Below the pieces are notes generated by a model. That model was not told the origin of the DNA. It saw nothing but the letters and a program-made list of their open reading frames with translations, and did no database searches. DNA of 64,000 nucleotides from a virus. The first letter of the stretch is position 1. Each line of letters starts with the position of its first letter. The position numbers and the translations under genes were made by a program. Where the stretch lies: positions 1-64,000 of IMG/VR virus record IMGVR_UViG_3300011189_000006; one strand, 5' to 3'. Shown in pieces: positions 39,847-49,920 of the stretch.

Positions 39847-42264
39847 ATGTCTGTAAATACAAAGTTAACACTATCGGTAAAAAGTGGTCCTGGTGATATA
39901 GTTGGTGTCACTGAAATCCAATCAATAAATGGTAGGGCTGACTTTAATGGAATACAATTTACTGAAGCTGGATCATATATACTAACTATAACACCAGATA
40001 ACATAAATGTCGAAAGTGCTGAAGTAGAAATAAATGTATCACCAGAGGAAGATTTTATCCCACAAGATAATCCAATCGAACAGAGTGAAGAAGGAGAAGA
40101 AGAACAAGAAGCATTAGAAGGGTCTAGACCTATTATAAGCCAAATAAAAGAACCTACTCTAGATTTAAAAGCTATGCAATTTGATGCTAGTCCTAATGAG
40201 GGAGATAATAGCGAACTTTTGACTAGTCTGGGATTTACACCATTTCTTTGGTATAATGGTGTTCAGATGAGAGTATCAGATATAAAATCATTGTATTTAT
40301 ATTATGAGAATAATATCCCAAGGTGTAGAGCAATTATAATAGACACACTTGGATTCATAGGTACGCAAGATAGTATGCCATTAAATGATACTAAATTTGA
40401 ACTTTTTATAAATTCTGGCTCTGATATTTTAAAATCTATACATCTTAGATTTAAAATGCAATTTAACCAAGAAAACAAGAAAAATGGTACATATACAATT
40501 ACTGGTACTTTAGATGTAGATAATTTTTATAAAAAAGGCTACAAGTCATACAAAGGAACTTCTTTCAATGTTCTAAAAGAATTAGCAGTAGAGAATGGTA
40601 TTGGATTTAATTCAAACATAGGAAATACAAACGATACAATGACTTGGAGAAAAAATGGTAGTAATATACCAGAATTTGTAAAGAATGTAGTCAAACATTC
40701 GTATATATCAGATAATTCTTTCATTTTAGGTTATTATGATTATTATTGGTGTTATAACTGCATTGATATCGAAAAGGAGTGGAATAGAGATATAAAAAAT
40801 GACCTAGGTCTTAACACACAAGGATTGTCTTCATTAGATAGCAACATGGAACTAACACCACTAGTTCTAACAAATGATGCTAGTTCTGATGCATCTGGAT
40901 TCTATTTCAATAAGTATAGATTTAGGAATAATTCAACGTATCAGACAACAAATAGTGGTATTTATACAATTTCAAGAGTTTATGATAGAAGCACAAAACA
41001 ATTCTTAAAATTTGATATAGATTCTTTAAATTCTGATAATAGTGATAATATAATTTTAAAGGGAAGACCAAACGATACAGAAGAATTAAAACAAAGTTAT
41101 AATACAGATTATGGTGGTAAGATAGATACTGATAACATCCACCAAAACTATATGTATGCTCTTTCACAGAATGAAAGAAATGTTAAGAACTTACATAACA
41201 TATCAATTGAATTAGATATGCCACAGCCAAACTTTAATGTTTATAGATATCAAAAAATAAGAGTGAATTTTATTAACCAAAAACAGACACCAATAAATAC
41301 GGTTGTTGTAAATGAGAGGCTAACTGGTGAGTGGTTAATCACGGATATATCTTTTGTGTGGAAGAGGGGAACTTTAACACAGAAGTTAACTATTGTAAGA
41401 AAAGAATTAGGCAAAACACTAAAAGAAAAAGAAACTCAACAAACCGAAGATACTGCTGAAAATAATTCTGAAATAAATGAAAATCCATTAGATAATTTAC
41501 AAACAGAAGGATTGGAATTACAAGAAGAACAAAATGATGATTTTATATTTAGTGGTGGTACTTTCACAGAGGGTGAAGAGTTCACAGAGAGAGAATTCCA
41601 AGGTGAAGAAGAATCAGAACTTACTATACCACCAGAAGACCAAAGGCTTTATGAAACTGAATCTAACCAAATAAATAATAGTCCAACACCTATATCAGAG
41701 GGGAATTATAATATAGATTTTATAGAAGGGAGTTATGTAGATAACCAAGGTAATGACATAGAGGTTTGTCAGATTGATGGAAGTGCTATAAATGTAAAAG
41801 TGGTTGGTAAGTATCTGGATATGAAAGAAGCAGCACGAAGTGATGGTATATTACTTAGTGTTAATTCTGGATTTAGATCACCGATAGATACTATAAACAC
41901 GAAGTCAAATAATGGTGTCTTAGTTAGAGCTAGCTCACAGAAATACCTATATGATAACTGGGTAGCTAGAAAACCTGGATTTAACTTAGCCGCAAAGCCA
42001 TATACTTCTAAACATGGAAATGGTATAAGTTTAGACTTAAATACTGGTAGTAGAACAAAGAATACATTAAATGAATCTTTATATTCTTGGTTAATTAAAA
42101 ACTCATGGAAGTATGGATTTGTTAGATCTGTTAGAAGTGAAGAGTGGCATTTTGATTATTTACCAAACTTAATAAATAGTTCACAAGGTGGTCCTTACTC
42201 TAAACTAGCTGCCAACGACTCAAATTTATTTTTTAGTGATTTGGGCTTAGATAGATTAAGCTAG
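39847..42264 (+). CDS. Baseplate hub protein (gp27-like) fused to a VanY/M15 peptidase
   Basis: The protein has 805 residues. Residues 1-68 form an Ig-like beta domain, followed by an acidic linker. Residues ~115-560 look like the T4 gp27 hub barrel region (LGFTPFLWYNGVQM, RCRAIIIDTLGFIG, and VNFINQKQ... GEWLITDISFVWKRG). A second acidic linker (560-620) leads to the M15 D,D-carboxypeptidase domain: SKHGNGISLDL with H723 and D730, and EEWHFDY with E766 and H768. So the hub itself would carry the wall-cutting activity used at puncture, a task done by the gp5 lysozyme in T4. Confidence 0.8.
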   Translation: MSVNTKLTLSVKSGPGDIVGVTEIQSINGRADFNGIQFTEAGSYILTITPDNINVESAEVEINVSPEEDFIPQDNPIEQSEEGEEEQEALEGSRPIISQIKEPTLDLKAMQFDASPNEGDNSELLTSLGFTPFLWYNGVQMRVSDIKSLYLYYENNIPRCRAIIIDTLGFIGTQDSMPLNDTKFELFINSGSDILKSIHLRFKMQFNQENKKNGTYTITGTLDVDNFYKKGYKSYKGTSFNVLKELAVENGIGFNSNIGNTNDTMTWRKNGSNIPEFVKNVVKHSYISDNSFILGYYDYYWCYNCIDIEKEWNRDIKNDLGLNTQGLSSLDSNMELTPLVLTNDASSDASGFYFNKYRFRNNSTYQTTNSGIYTISRVYDRSTKQFLKFDIDSLNSDNSDNIILKGRPNDTEELKQSYNTDYGGKIDTDNIHQNYMYALSQNERNVKNLHNISIELDMPQPNFNVYRYQKIRVNFINQKQTPINTVVVNERLTGEWLITDISFVWKRGTLTQKLTIVRKELGKTLKEKETQQTEDTAENNSEINENPLDNLQTEGLELQEEQNDDFIFSGGTFTEGEEFTEREFQGEEESELTIPPEDQRLYETESNQINNSPTPISEGNYNIDFIEGSYVDNQGNDIEVCQIDGSAINVKVVGKYLDMKEAARSDGILLSVNSGFRSPIDTINTKSNNGVLVRASSQKYLYDNWVARKPGFNLAAKPYTSKHGNGISLDLNTGSRTKNTLNESLYSWLIKNSWKYGFVRSVRSEEWHFDYLPNLINSSQGGPYSKLAANDSNLFFSDLGLDRLS

Positions 42265-42305
42265 GATTGATAATATTTTATATATAAGGAAAATATTTAA
42301 TACTG

Positions 42306-44159
42306 ATGGCTGAGGATAAAAACCCTTTAGATAAATTAAGAGATACAGCAGTTGCAACTGCCGAGGGTCTGAAAAGACAGTACGGCATAGGTGCTAATAA
42401 TAATCCTTGGCCACAGACCGAGTACCAACCTATTTTGGGATTAAATTCTAATAGACAAACAAAGGGATTCCTTCCTTCTGCAAAAATAGAACCTATTAAC
42501 AAAGAAGGTGAAGGTGGTGCAGATGGTGAAGGACGTATAAATAGATTTGGTAACTACGAATATAAAGATTGGCGAGGACATTTGCTTAACCCTGCTAAGG
42601 AGGTAGATGGTCTAGAACATGATAAGTTTAAAAAAAGTATAAGAATACCAAAATCTGATGATTCCCTTGTAGATAGTCCATATTCAACTAGGGATTTCTA
42701 TGCTATATTTAATGACAATACAACAGATTATTTTAAACATGGACTTCAAGTTATAAATGGGGAGAGTGGTGTGCTTGGTTCATCACCTGGTACATCTTTT
42801 GAAAACAATGATCCTATTATATATGGCTTTGAAGTGATAATAGATGATATATCTTCTCCTTTACTTAATGGTGCAATAGATGATTTTTTAAATAATTATT
42901 CAGGTGTTAGTGAAATAGCAGCAAGAAGACCAGTCTATGAAGATTTCAAAAAACAGTTTACTAAGTTCTTCAAAACAAGGGGGACTGTATTAGAGAGAGA
43001 GACCGATAATGCTAGTATTTCCAAATCTAGAAATTCATCATCACCAGAATTACAAACTGGACAAGGAATAGGAATAACACAACCTGGTAAAGCTGCATAC
43101 ATGGCATATTATCTAAAAAAAGTAGGTGGCTTAGGGAACTTAGCAGAGAGAAACACAGCTACTGAAAAGAAATATTTAGTAGATTATAATAAGGATGTAA
43201 TAACCTTAGATTTCTTAGAAGATACAAGCCAGAGTGTTACCACACTTGCACATCTATACAAGTTGTTATATTGGTCTAAACCTAATGGAAAGGGCATTAT
43301 ACCAGAGAATTTACTTAGGTTTAATTGTGATATAATAGTATCTGAAATAAGAAATTTTAAGCGTGTTAAGAAAACACTTAACAGTGTGCAAGAAGGAACA
43401 CCACCTCAGCTAGAAATAGTAAAAGATAATGTATCTAGGCAAGTTTATTCTCTTAGAGATTGTCAGTTATACTTTAATGGGATGCCACACCCCAATGATA
43501 TTGATATGACACAAACACCATCAGTTTATGATTCATATAGTATACAGTTTGACTATAAATACACTTCTAATAAATTAGAAAGATTTATGCCAACACCAAA
43601 TGGAGATGGACAATATGTTGGTTATGATGGTGGTGCTATTTGGAAAGTTGGTAATAAAGGTGCTACAACAGCGGCAGGTGGTAATAGTATATTATCTTCT
43701 GTTCCTAATTTCTATACTACTGATGAAAATACATATAACAAAACTGGAACAGATGGTAGGTTCTTATTATCTAGACCAGAAAATGGTAGAACAGAAAGAA
43801 CTTTCAATTCAGAGGATTTAGATAATCTTGAATCTTTTAAAAGACAAAGTACATCTTTTGGAAAAAGACTAAAGAACAGACTTGAGGATGTTGCCATTAG
43901 GTCAGCAACTAGAGAGTTACAAACTTTTGTAAATACTAGAACTGCTATACTTAATAGAACTTTAAATAAAATAATAACTGCAAATGGAATAGTTGGCGTA
44001 AGACCACCTAGAAATGTTTATACAGATAGACCATTAAGTGCTGGGGAAAGGATATTCTATGACGTTAGAGGGGATTTAATAAACTTTTTAGGTAATGCAG
44101 CAGGTGGTGCTTTAGGTGGTGGTGGTATAATAGGTGGGAATCCATTTTCACCAAGATAA
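42306..44159 (+). CDS. Baseplate structural protein, possibly gp48/gp54-like
   Basis: The protein has 617 residues and no enzyme motif. Residues ~380-440 (SRQVYSLRDCQLYFNGMPHPNDIDMTQTP ... FDYKYTSNKLERFMP) have a tail-tube-like strand pattern as in the T4 tube-initiating baseplate proteins gp48 and gp54. The C-terminus is Gly-rich (AAGGALGGGGIIGGNPF). It lies between hub and spike genes and shares their orientation, so a role near the hub/tube junction is likely. The family call is tentative. Confidence 0.55.
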   Translation: MAEDKNPLDKLRDTAVATAEGLKRQYGIGANNNPWPQTEYQPILGLNSNRQTKGFLPSAKIEPINKEGEGGADGEGRINRFGNYEYKDWRGHLLNPAKEVDGLEHDKFKKSIRIPKSDDSLVDSPYSTRDFYAIFNDNTTDYFKHGLQVINGESGVLGSSPGTSFENNDPIIYGFEVIIDDISSPLLNGAIDDFLNNYSGVSEIAARRPVYEDFKKQFTKFFKTRGTVLERETDNASISKSRNSSSPELQTGQGIGITQPGKAAYMAYYLKKVGGLGNLAERNTATEKKYLVDYNKDVITLDFLEDTSQSVTTLAHLYKLLYWSKPNGKGIIPENLLRFNCDIIVSEIRNFKRVKKTLNSVQEGTPPQLEIVKDNVSRQVYSLRDCQLYFNGMPHPNDIDMTQTPSVYDSYSIQFDYKYTSNKLERFMPTPNGDGQYVGYDGGAIWKVGNKGATTAAGGNSILSSVPNFYTTDENTYNKTGTDGRFLLSRPENGRTERTFNSEDLDNLESFKRQSTSFGKRLKNRLEDVAIRSATRELQTFVNTRTAILNRTLNKIITANGIVGVRPPRNVYTDRPLSAGERIFYDVRGDLINFLGNAAGGALGGGGIIGGNPFSPR

Positions 44160-44171
44160 AAAAAATATAAT

Positions 44172-44981
44172 ATGGCAGATAAGAGTAAAACGTATGTAGG
44201 TGTAGTAGAAGATAATGCTGATCCTAAGAAGCTAGGTAGGTTGAAAATAAGAGTCATGGATGTCTATGAAGGTATATTAACCGAAGATATCCCTTGGGCA
44301 AATCCTTGGAAGGATTTAAATGGCAATGAATTTAATTTACCAGAAATAGGCAAAGTGATGGTGGTTACATTTGATCAAGGTAATGAGAATAGTCCAGAAT
44401 ATATCTATGCAGACCATTATAATGTCAATTTGGAGAAGAAGCTAGCTTCAATGGATATCTCTGATTATAAGTCTATGAAGTCAATTATTTTTGACCATAA
44501 GACACAGTTCTATATAAACGATACAGAAGGTTTAAAGCTAGATTATAAATATAACAATCTTAATATAAAAAGTGATTCTATAAACTTAAACTTAAAAGAT
44601 AATAATGCTAATTTAAATCTAGGAGATGAGTCTGCTGACCAACAAGCAATACTTGGTAACTACTTCATAGATTGGTTAGGTAAATTTTTAGACACATTAC
44701 AAAATGGTGGTTTATATAATGCTGGTGGGCCAACAATGGCTAATCCTGCATTGGTAAAGTTAATACTTGAGTTTAAAGCAACAAAAGATTTAAAATTTTT
44801 ATCACATAATGTTAATGTTGTTGATAACAATGGTGTGAGGACAGTTGCTAATAATAATAGAGAAGATGAGGCACAATATGGAGATGCCTGGACTTCATCA
44901 CAAGAAGAAAATAACTTAACCGATATAAAAGACGATAATAACAAACCTAAAGATGGTCCAAGAGATGAATTTAATGTTTAG
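44172..44981 (+). CDS. Baseplate spike protein with gp5 OB-fold
   Basis: The protein has 269 residues. The N-terminal OB-fold is recognisable: YVGVVEDNADPKKLGRLKIRV (split around residues 8-28), DIPWANPW, and GKVMVVTFDQGNENSPEYIY. This matches the T4 gp5 N-terminal domain. Residues ~95-150 are short repeats typical of a beta-helical spike (NLNIKSDSINLNLKDNNANLNLG). No lysozyme domain: the peptidase is on the hub protein two genes upstream. The acidic C-terminus may bind a tip. Confidence 0.82.
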   Translation: MADKSKTYVGVVEDNADPKKLGRLKIRVMDVYEGILTEDIPWANPWKDLNGNEFNLPEIGKVMVVTFDQGNENSPEYIYADHYNVNLEKKLASMDISDYKSMKSIIFDHKTQFYINDTEGLKLDYKYNNLNIKSDSINLNLKDNNANLNLGDESADQQAILGNYFIDWLGKFLDTLQNGGLYNAGGPTMANPALVKLILEFKATKDLKFLSHNVNVVDNNGVRTVANNNREDEAQYGDAWTSSQEENNLTDIKDDNNKPKDGPRDEFNV

Positions 44982-45029
44982 TTTATTTGATTTTTATATT
45001 TAATACATAAGTAAAATAATATACTACTT

Positions 45030-45272
45030 ATGATTCCCACAGAACACAATATTAGCATTTCATATAATGAGAGAAGACCAATTGATCAGGAGGAAGTAAT
45101 AATTGGTGGTGTTACACAATCTGTGATAGTTTATTCTATACCATATTATCTAGCATATATACATAATTTGAAAATTGGTGCAGAAGGAATAAAATATAAC
45201 AGTTCAGGACAAACAGGGAAAGATATAATGCTCAATACTTATAATTGGATCATCACGGATGGTGGGTTATAA
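45030..45272 (+). CDS. Small hypothetical protein after the spike gene
   Basis: The protein has 80 residues, largely predicted strands (NISISYNERRPIDQEEVIIGG, SVIVYSIPYYLAYIHNLKI). No PAAR or membrane signature. It is the last gene of the rightward baseplate group; convergent genes follow within 3 nt of its stop. Probably a minor tail protein. Confidence 0.6.
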   Translation: MIPTEHNISISYNERRPIDQEEVIIGGVTQSVIVYSIPYYLAYIHNLKIGAEGIKYNSSGQTGKDIMLNTYNWIITDGGL

Positions 45273-45274
45273 AT

Positions 45275-45403
45275 CTAAGTGTTAGTATTATTTCCAATAA
45301 ACACGGTTATGGGAGGCATATCTTCTCTGACCCTAATATTCACATTTTCTGGTTTTATAACCTCTAACTTTATCTTTGGATTTACTTGTTCATCTTCTTC
45401 CAT
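45275..45403 (-). CDS. Very small ORF downstream of the LysM gene
   Basis: This 42-residue ORF begins MEEDEQVNPKIKLEVIKPEN and ends VFIGNNTNT. It starts 17 nt after the LysM-protein gene on the same strand and fills the gap to the convergent gene. Codon use is ordinary and the frame is fully open. Function unknown; it may be a small tail component. Confidence 0.45.
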   Translation of the reverse strand: MEEDEQVNPKIKLEVIKPENVNIRVREDMPPITVFIGNNTNT

Positions 45404-45420
45404 ATTTGTCTTTATTTCAA

Positions 45421-45918
45421 TTATAATCCACCAACTGACATTCTGCTACCATCTAACCTAATGGGTGCTTTAGGAGTCCTTAAAACAACTGGTGGGAGGG
45501 AATAGTCTTGTTCAATATATCTAAGTCTATTTTTGTCTTTTTTAGTGCTTTTATTAGGAACTATCAGCTTCTCTTTAATTGATAGTCTGCTTTGGTCTAT
45601 TTGTTCTTCTGTTTTTCTAAATTTTTCCATATCATCTAAAGATGGGTAAAGTATTACTTGTCCCTTAATTATATTAAGTGGATTATCGATACCGTTTATA
45701 AATAATATGATATCTATGTTTTCTAAACTCATACCAACTTCGTTGGCTTCAAGTCCATATATTTTTTGAAATATTATATCAATTCTCATAATATCACCTT
45801 GGTCAACCGTATAACTGTTTAAATTAACATCTGACCTATATGTTAGGTTAGGTGTTGATAGGTCAAATAGTCCATTTGGTGATTCTTTTTTAATATCTGC
45901 AATTGATTTAAAATCCAT
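45421..45918 (-). CDS. gp53-like baseplate wedge protein with LysM domain
   Basis: 165 residues from ATG 45918; the longer in-frame extension overlaps the upstream gene and looks non-coding. Residues ~35-95 are LysM-like: YTVDQGDIMRIDIIFQKIYG, ILFINGIDNPLNIIKGQVILYP, as in T4 gp53, a wedge protein with a LysM fold. The end is basic, then polar (RLDGSRMSVGGL). It starts 13 nt after the large structural gene upstream and belongs to the same leftward tail operon. Confidence 0.65.
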   Translation of the reverse strand: MDFKSIADIKKESPNGLFDLSTPNLTYRSDVNLNSYTVDQGDIMRIDIIFQKIYGLEANEVGMSLENIDIILFINGIDNPLNIIKGQVILYPSLDDMEKFRKTEEQIDQSRLSIKEKLIVPNKSTKKDKNRLRYIEQDYSLPPVVLRTPKAPIRLDGSRMSVGGL

Positions 45919-45931
45919 AATAAGTTTATTT

Positions 45932-47719
45932 TTATAAGTCGGTCTCTTTTGTTGATGCACCGTTTTGGGATGGTGGGAGTGTTGGTCCAACCGAATCAGG
46001 ATCTGTTGATGCACGAATACCAACTGGTAAATTATTAGTAGCACCATTACTTGTAGTTGTAGTATTTGTATTAGTAGTTTGGCTACTGATAACCTCTGTC
46101 CCAGTCACATTTTCTACTTGATTAACATTATCTTCAGTATTAAAGAAGTAACCACCACCATCAACATATTCACCATCCCCATTTGGTGGTGTGGATATAT
46201 CTGATAAGTAATCTTTTCTAGTATTTATAGTCCTTAAATATCCTGTATTAAATTTAGCTAGTATTTCTTGAAGCCCTAATGGTCTAGCATTTGTAAGAGT
46301 GAACCCAACTGTTATATCAGATGGTAAATCATTGAATGATAATGTTGGTCCTAGTTTTAAATTCACTCTATCAGTATACATATCACCAGAACAAAATATT
46401 GGTCTAAGTGGATTACCTACTGTTATATGCCATGGTGTAGATGGTAAGCCTGATAAGGCATGTGTTATACCTAATAATTGAACTCTATATTTTTGAATAG
46501 TTTTAGAAATAGAATCACTTATGGCATCAAACAATCCAGCAGCATTACCAGCAGCATCAGTAATAGCATCTAAACCAGCTTCAGCATTACCTTCTATTAT
46601 ATTGTTCACTAAATTAACTACTTTACTTTTTATTTCCTCAAAACTTTCTGTAATCGCTACTATTATTTCACCTATAAGGCTAGATATACCATTTTTACCA
46701 GTCCATCTATTTATATTGTTGGCAAAGTTAGACGATAAGCCATAGTTTGTACTATTTGATGTACCAAAAGATGTAGCATTAGATACTATATCCATCCATG
46801 CAATAGTTGGATCTATACCTGATATAAACTTTTGTTCATACTTAACAACCATTTTTATAGATACGGTACATGATAGTCCACTACCATTTTCTCCATAACC
46901 AATTGTTTTTCTTCTCTTAGCCATTTTTATTATATTAGGATTCCCAGTTGGTAAAGGTTGGTCATTGTTATCTAGTATTCCTAGTTTAGCCAAGAAGTCC
47001 CTTTGTAAATTCTCAGTAAATCCTGCTAATGGTATGAAGTTAATTCCACTACCCATTCCACTACCTGCACCACCAATGCTAAAATCCTGACCTAGATTAT
47101 TTATAACCTTTGTAAAGTCAGCATCTGCATCCTCCCATTTCTCACCAAAATCTATGTCTAGGAAATCTTCGCTTTGTGGCTTCCACCCAATCAGTACTGA
47201 TAGTGGTGGTGTTCCACCTTTATCTAATATATTATCCTTCATTGGTTTATCAAATCGCCTAGCTATCATTAATCTATTATTTGGAAAAACTCCTATATCT
47301 TTTAGATATGCAAAGTCTTGTGCTCTTAAAGCAGCCTTGCTAGAGAATGATAATTTTTCTATTATGTTTAAAATACTAGTATCATATATATCATCATTGT
47401 GTAGTACACTTCTATTCAATGTGTTGTATGAAGAATCAAATCCAGTAGAATCTTGATCTGTACCTATTTTTCCGATATTCCCCCAAAATTGTGGTATTGA
47501 ACGACCTGTGAATAGTGAAACTCTTGACTGTATGGGATTACCATCACTATCTAGATTAGATGATGATTGTTTTCTACCAGCATTATAATCATTAACATTG
47601 ACATTTCTGGTAGCACCGCCTGTGAAATTAGATATCCCATCACGTGTTGGCCCACTCCTAGTAACCAAACCAAGCGGAGATCCACCTAATACTGGGGATA
47701 TATTTACACTATTAGCCAT
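45932..47719 (-). CDS. Baseplate/tail structural protein
   Basis: The protein has 595 residues. The polar, Ser/Asn/Gly-rich N-terminus is followed by helical (~330-400: EIIVAITESFEEIKSKVV, AEAGLDAITDAAGNAAG) and strand-rich parts. Residues ~410-500 (STPWHITVGNPLRPIFCSGDM, LKLGPTLSFNDLPSDITVGFTL) resemble the tube-like domain of baseplate proteins such as gp48/gp54. The C-terminus is Thr/Asn-rich and probably flexible. It heads a leftward operon with the gp53-like gene. Confidence 0.6.
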   Translation of the reverse strand: MANSVNISPVLGGSPLGLVTRSGPTRDGISNFTGGATRNVNVNDYNAGRKQSSSNLDSDGNPIQSRVSLFTGRSIPQFWGNIGKIGTDQDSTGFDSSYNTLNRSVLHNDDIYDTSILNIIEKLSFSSKAALRAQDFAYLKDIGVFPNNRLMIARRFDKPMKDNILDKGGTPPLSVLIGWKPQSEDFLDIDFGEKWEDADADFTKVINNLGQDFSIGGAGSGMGSGINFIPLAGFTENLQRDFLAKLGILDNNDQPLPTGNPNIIKMAKRRKTIGYGENGSGLSCTVSIKMVVKYEQKFISGIDPTIAWMDIVSNATSFGTSNSTNYGLSSNFANNINRWTGKNGISSLIGEIIVAITESFEEIKSKVVNLVNNIIEGNAEAGLDAITDAAGNAAGLFDAISDSISKTIQKYRVQLLGITHALSGLPSTPWHITVGNPLRPIFCSGDMYTDRVNLKLGPTLSFNDLPSDITVGFTLTNARPLGLQEILAKFNTGYLRTINTRKDYLSDISTPPNGDGEYVDGGGYFFNTEDNVNQVENVTGTEVISSQTTNTNTTTTSNGATNNLPVGIRASTDPDSVGPTLPPSQNGASTKETDL

Positions 47720-47752
47720 TCTTTTGTATAATTTTATTTATATATTAAAGAC

Positions 47753-48142
47753 TTAGTAATCTCTAACTATTTGTGAGTTAGAAAACTTTGATAGATTAGA
47801 CAAGACATTGTCTATTATTTTAGGATTTTTTCTGAATTCGTTATAAAATATTAGGACATTGAAGTTATTATCTCCCAATATTTTTTTAAGGTTTAATAAT
47901 TTTTCTACAGAAAATTCTTTCTCAAAGTCTGGTATGTAGTAAATATCTTTATTTTTATCAATAGCCTGTTGAATTTTATTAAATATTAGTATTTTTAAAT
48001 ATGTTTTATCTTTCTTAAAATCAACATCTTCATCATCCACTATTTTTTTTATATCTACTATGTATTTATTCTTTATCTTATTAACTTTTACAAACTTGTC
48101 AAATTTCTTTCTGGTTTTACAATATACACAAAAAAAGTCCAT
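47753..48142 (-). CDS. Hypothetical protein with N-terminal CxxC
   Basis: The protein has 129 residues. It begins MDFFCVYCKTRKKF, a CxxC pair that could be half of a metal site. The second half has alternating strands and helices (IYYIPDFEKEFSVEKLLNLKKIL, FNVLIFYNEFRKNP), like an NTPase fragment but without a Walker A motif. It lies upstream of the tail operon on the same strand, with a 33-nt gap. No family recognised. Confidence 0.6.
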   Translation of the reverse strand: MDFFCVYCKTRKKFDKFVKVNKIKNKYIVDIKKIVDDEDVDFKKDKTYLKILIFNKIQQAIDKNKDIYYIPDFEKEFSVEKLLNLKKILGDNNFNVLIFYNEFRKNPKIIDNVLSNLSKFSNSQIVRDY

Positions 48143-48165
48143 TCAATCTTACATTATTTTACATA

Positions 48166-48173
48166 TATATTTG
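48166..48173 (+). promoter_or_regulatory. Host-type -7 box TATATTTG
   Basis: TATATTTG matches the Bacteroidota TAnnTTTG box, about 90 nt before the second homing endonuclease gene. Confidence 0.3.
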
Positions 48174-48264
48174 TATTATAGCCTTCCCTCAATAGAGTGT
48201 GATTAAACATTATTAATATATAATATATAATAACTATTAGCCACCAAATAAATCAAGGTCTATT

Positions 48265-49872
48265 ATGATAAAAAGCAAAGAAGTTAGAATAAAAGCAAAT
48301 ACAAGGAATATTAAAAGATTAAGAGAATGTAAGAATAAAGATTTAAAAATAGGGGATTATTTGGATATACCAATATCTTTTCTAACTAGTGGTAGTCATC
48401 AGAAAGTTAGTTGTATATGTGATGTATGTGGTAAAGAGACACAGATAATGTATCAAAAATATATTAAAAATATATCTAATGCTGGTTATTATTCTTGTAG
48501 TTCAAAGTGTTCACAAGATAAGGTTAAGAAAACCTCTAAAGAGAATTGGGGTGTAGAACATTATTCTAAAACAAATGAGTATGAAAGCAGAGTTAAGAAA
48601 ACTAATTTAGATAAATATGATAACGAATATTATTTAAGTTCTAAGAAAGGTAAACAAGTTATAAAACAATCTGTTCTTACTAAATATGGTGTTGATAATG
48701 TTTTCTCAAATAAAAAGATAATTGATAAAATAAAGAAAACTAACATAAAGAAATATGGTGTTGATAATCCATCAAAGTCAAATATTGTTAAGGATAAAAT
48801 AGGTAAAAAAAGTAAAGAAAATTGGATTAAACAGTATAAAAATCATTATAAAGATAAATATGACTTAGATGTTATATCCCTTGATAATAGTATATATGAT
48901 ATTGTTTGTGAATCTTGTAATAAGACATTTAGTATAAATAAATTTTTATTATCAAACAGGCTTCAATTAAACATGGATATATGTACATTATGCAATCCAC
49001 TACTATCTTCTAAATCAAGCTATGAATCAAAAGTTTTAAACTTTTTGGAAAGTATATATGATGGTCAGATATTAACAAATACTAGAGGGATAATAAAGCC
49101 ATTAGAATTAGACTTTTATATCCCAGACCTAAAAATAGCTATTGAGTTTAATGGATTATATTGGCACAATGAGATGCATAAACCAAAAGATTACCATTTT
49201 AATAAACACAAAATGTGTAAAGATTTAGGAATTGAATTATTTCAAATTTGGGAAGATGATTGGTTATACAAAAACGATATAATTAAATCTGTTATAAAGA
49301 ATAAGTTAGGAAAAAATGTAGAGAATAAAATCTTTGGAAGAAAGTGTAAGGTAGAATATGTTCCTAGCAAAATAGCTAACCGCTTTTTAGAGGATAACCA
49401 CCTAAAGGGTAGTTCTAAATCTAAGACAAACATTGGTCTTTATTATAATAATGATTTGGTAAGTCTTATGTCGTTTGGTAGAAATAGAGTATTTATGAAT
49501 AAGAATAGCATGGATGTTTATGAATTACATAGATTTTGCAATAAAATAAACCATTCTGTTATTGGTGGTGCATCAAAATTATTAAAATTTTTTAAAAATA
49601 ATTTTGATTTTAAAGAACTTATCTCATATTATGACAAGTCTTTCGGATTTAAATCTTTCTACGAGAGTATTGGATTTGAATTTATAAAAGAAACTAGCAT
49701 TAACTACCACTATATAAAGAGAGGTATCAGACTACATCGTTATAATTTTAACAAAGCTAAACTAGTAAAATTAGGATATGATCCAAACATGACAGAGAAT
49801 GAAATAACTAAATCTATGGGAATCTACAAAATATATGGTGTTGGTAATTACAAATATTCAATTAGCAAATGA
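48265..49872 (+). CDS. Vsr-like homing endonuclease, second copy
   Basis: The protein has 535 residues and is a diverged paralogue of the 3094-4752 gene. It has an N-terminal zinc region (CICDVCGKE, CSSKC), three to four KYGVDN-type repeats (about 95-185), a second Cys pair (CESC, CTLC), the nuclease core IEFNGLYWHN (293-302) with IWEDDW (328-333), and a similar C-terminal domain. It is free-standing, between tail genes and the amidoligase-like gene. The two copies recognise presumably different sites. High A+T and open frame suggest it is active. Confidence 0.8.
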   Translation: MIKSKEVRIKANTRNIKRLRECKNKDLKIGDYLDIPISFLTSGSHQKVSCICDVCGKETQIMYQKYIKNISNAGYYSCSSKCSQDKVKKTSKENWGVEHYSKTNEYESRVKKTNLDKYDNEYYLSSKKGKQVIKQSVLTKYGVDNVFSNKKIIDKIKKTNIKKYGVDNPSKSNIVKDKIGKKSKENWIKQYKNHYKDKYDLDVISLDNSIYDIVCESCNKTFSINKFLLSNRLQLNMDICTLCNPLLSSKSSYESKVLNFLESIYDGQILTNTRGIIKPLELDFYIPDLKIAIEFNGLYWHNEMHKPKDYHFNKHKMCKDLGIELFQIWEDDWLYKNDIIKSVIKNKLGKNVENKIFGRKCKVEYVPSKIANRFLEDNHLKGSSKSKTNIGLYYNNDLVSLMSFGRNRVFMNKNSMDVYELHRFCNKINHSVIGGASKLLKFFKNNFDFKELISYYDKSFGFKSFYESIGFEFIKETSINYHYIKRGIRLHRYNFNKAKLVKLGYDPNMTENEITKSMGIYKIYGVGNYKYSISK

Positions 49873-49906
49873 TATACGTGAACATCAACAAACCACGTTT
49901 GTCTTT

Positions 49907-49916
49907 TTAATATATA
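49907..49916 (+). promoter_or_regulatory. Phage promoter motif TTAATATATA, 4 nt from ATG
   Basis: TTAATATATA followed by TGAT and the ATG at 49921 (amidoligase-like gene). Confidence 0.55.
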
Positions 49917-49920
49917 TGAT

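Noticed and set aside
45279-45461. A 60-codon plus-strand ORF
   Set aside because: Shadow of the small minus-strand ORF and the LysM gene end; no start signals.
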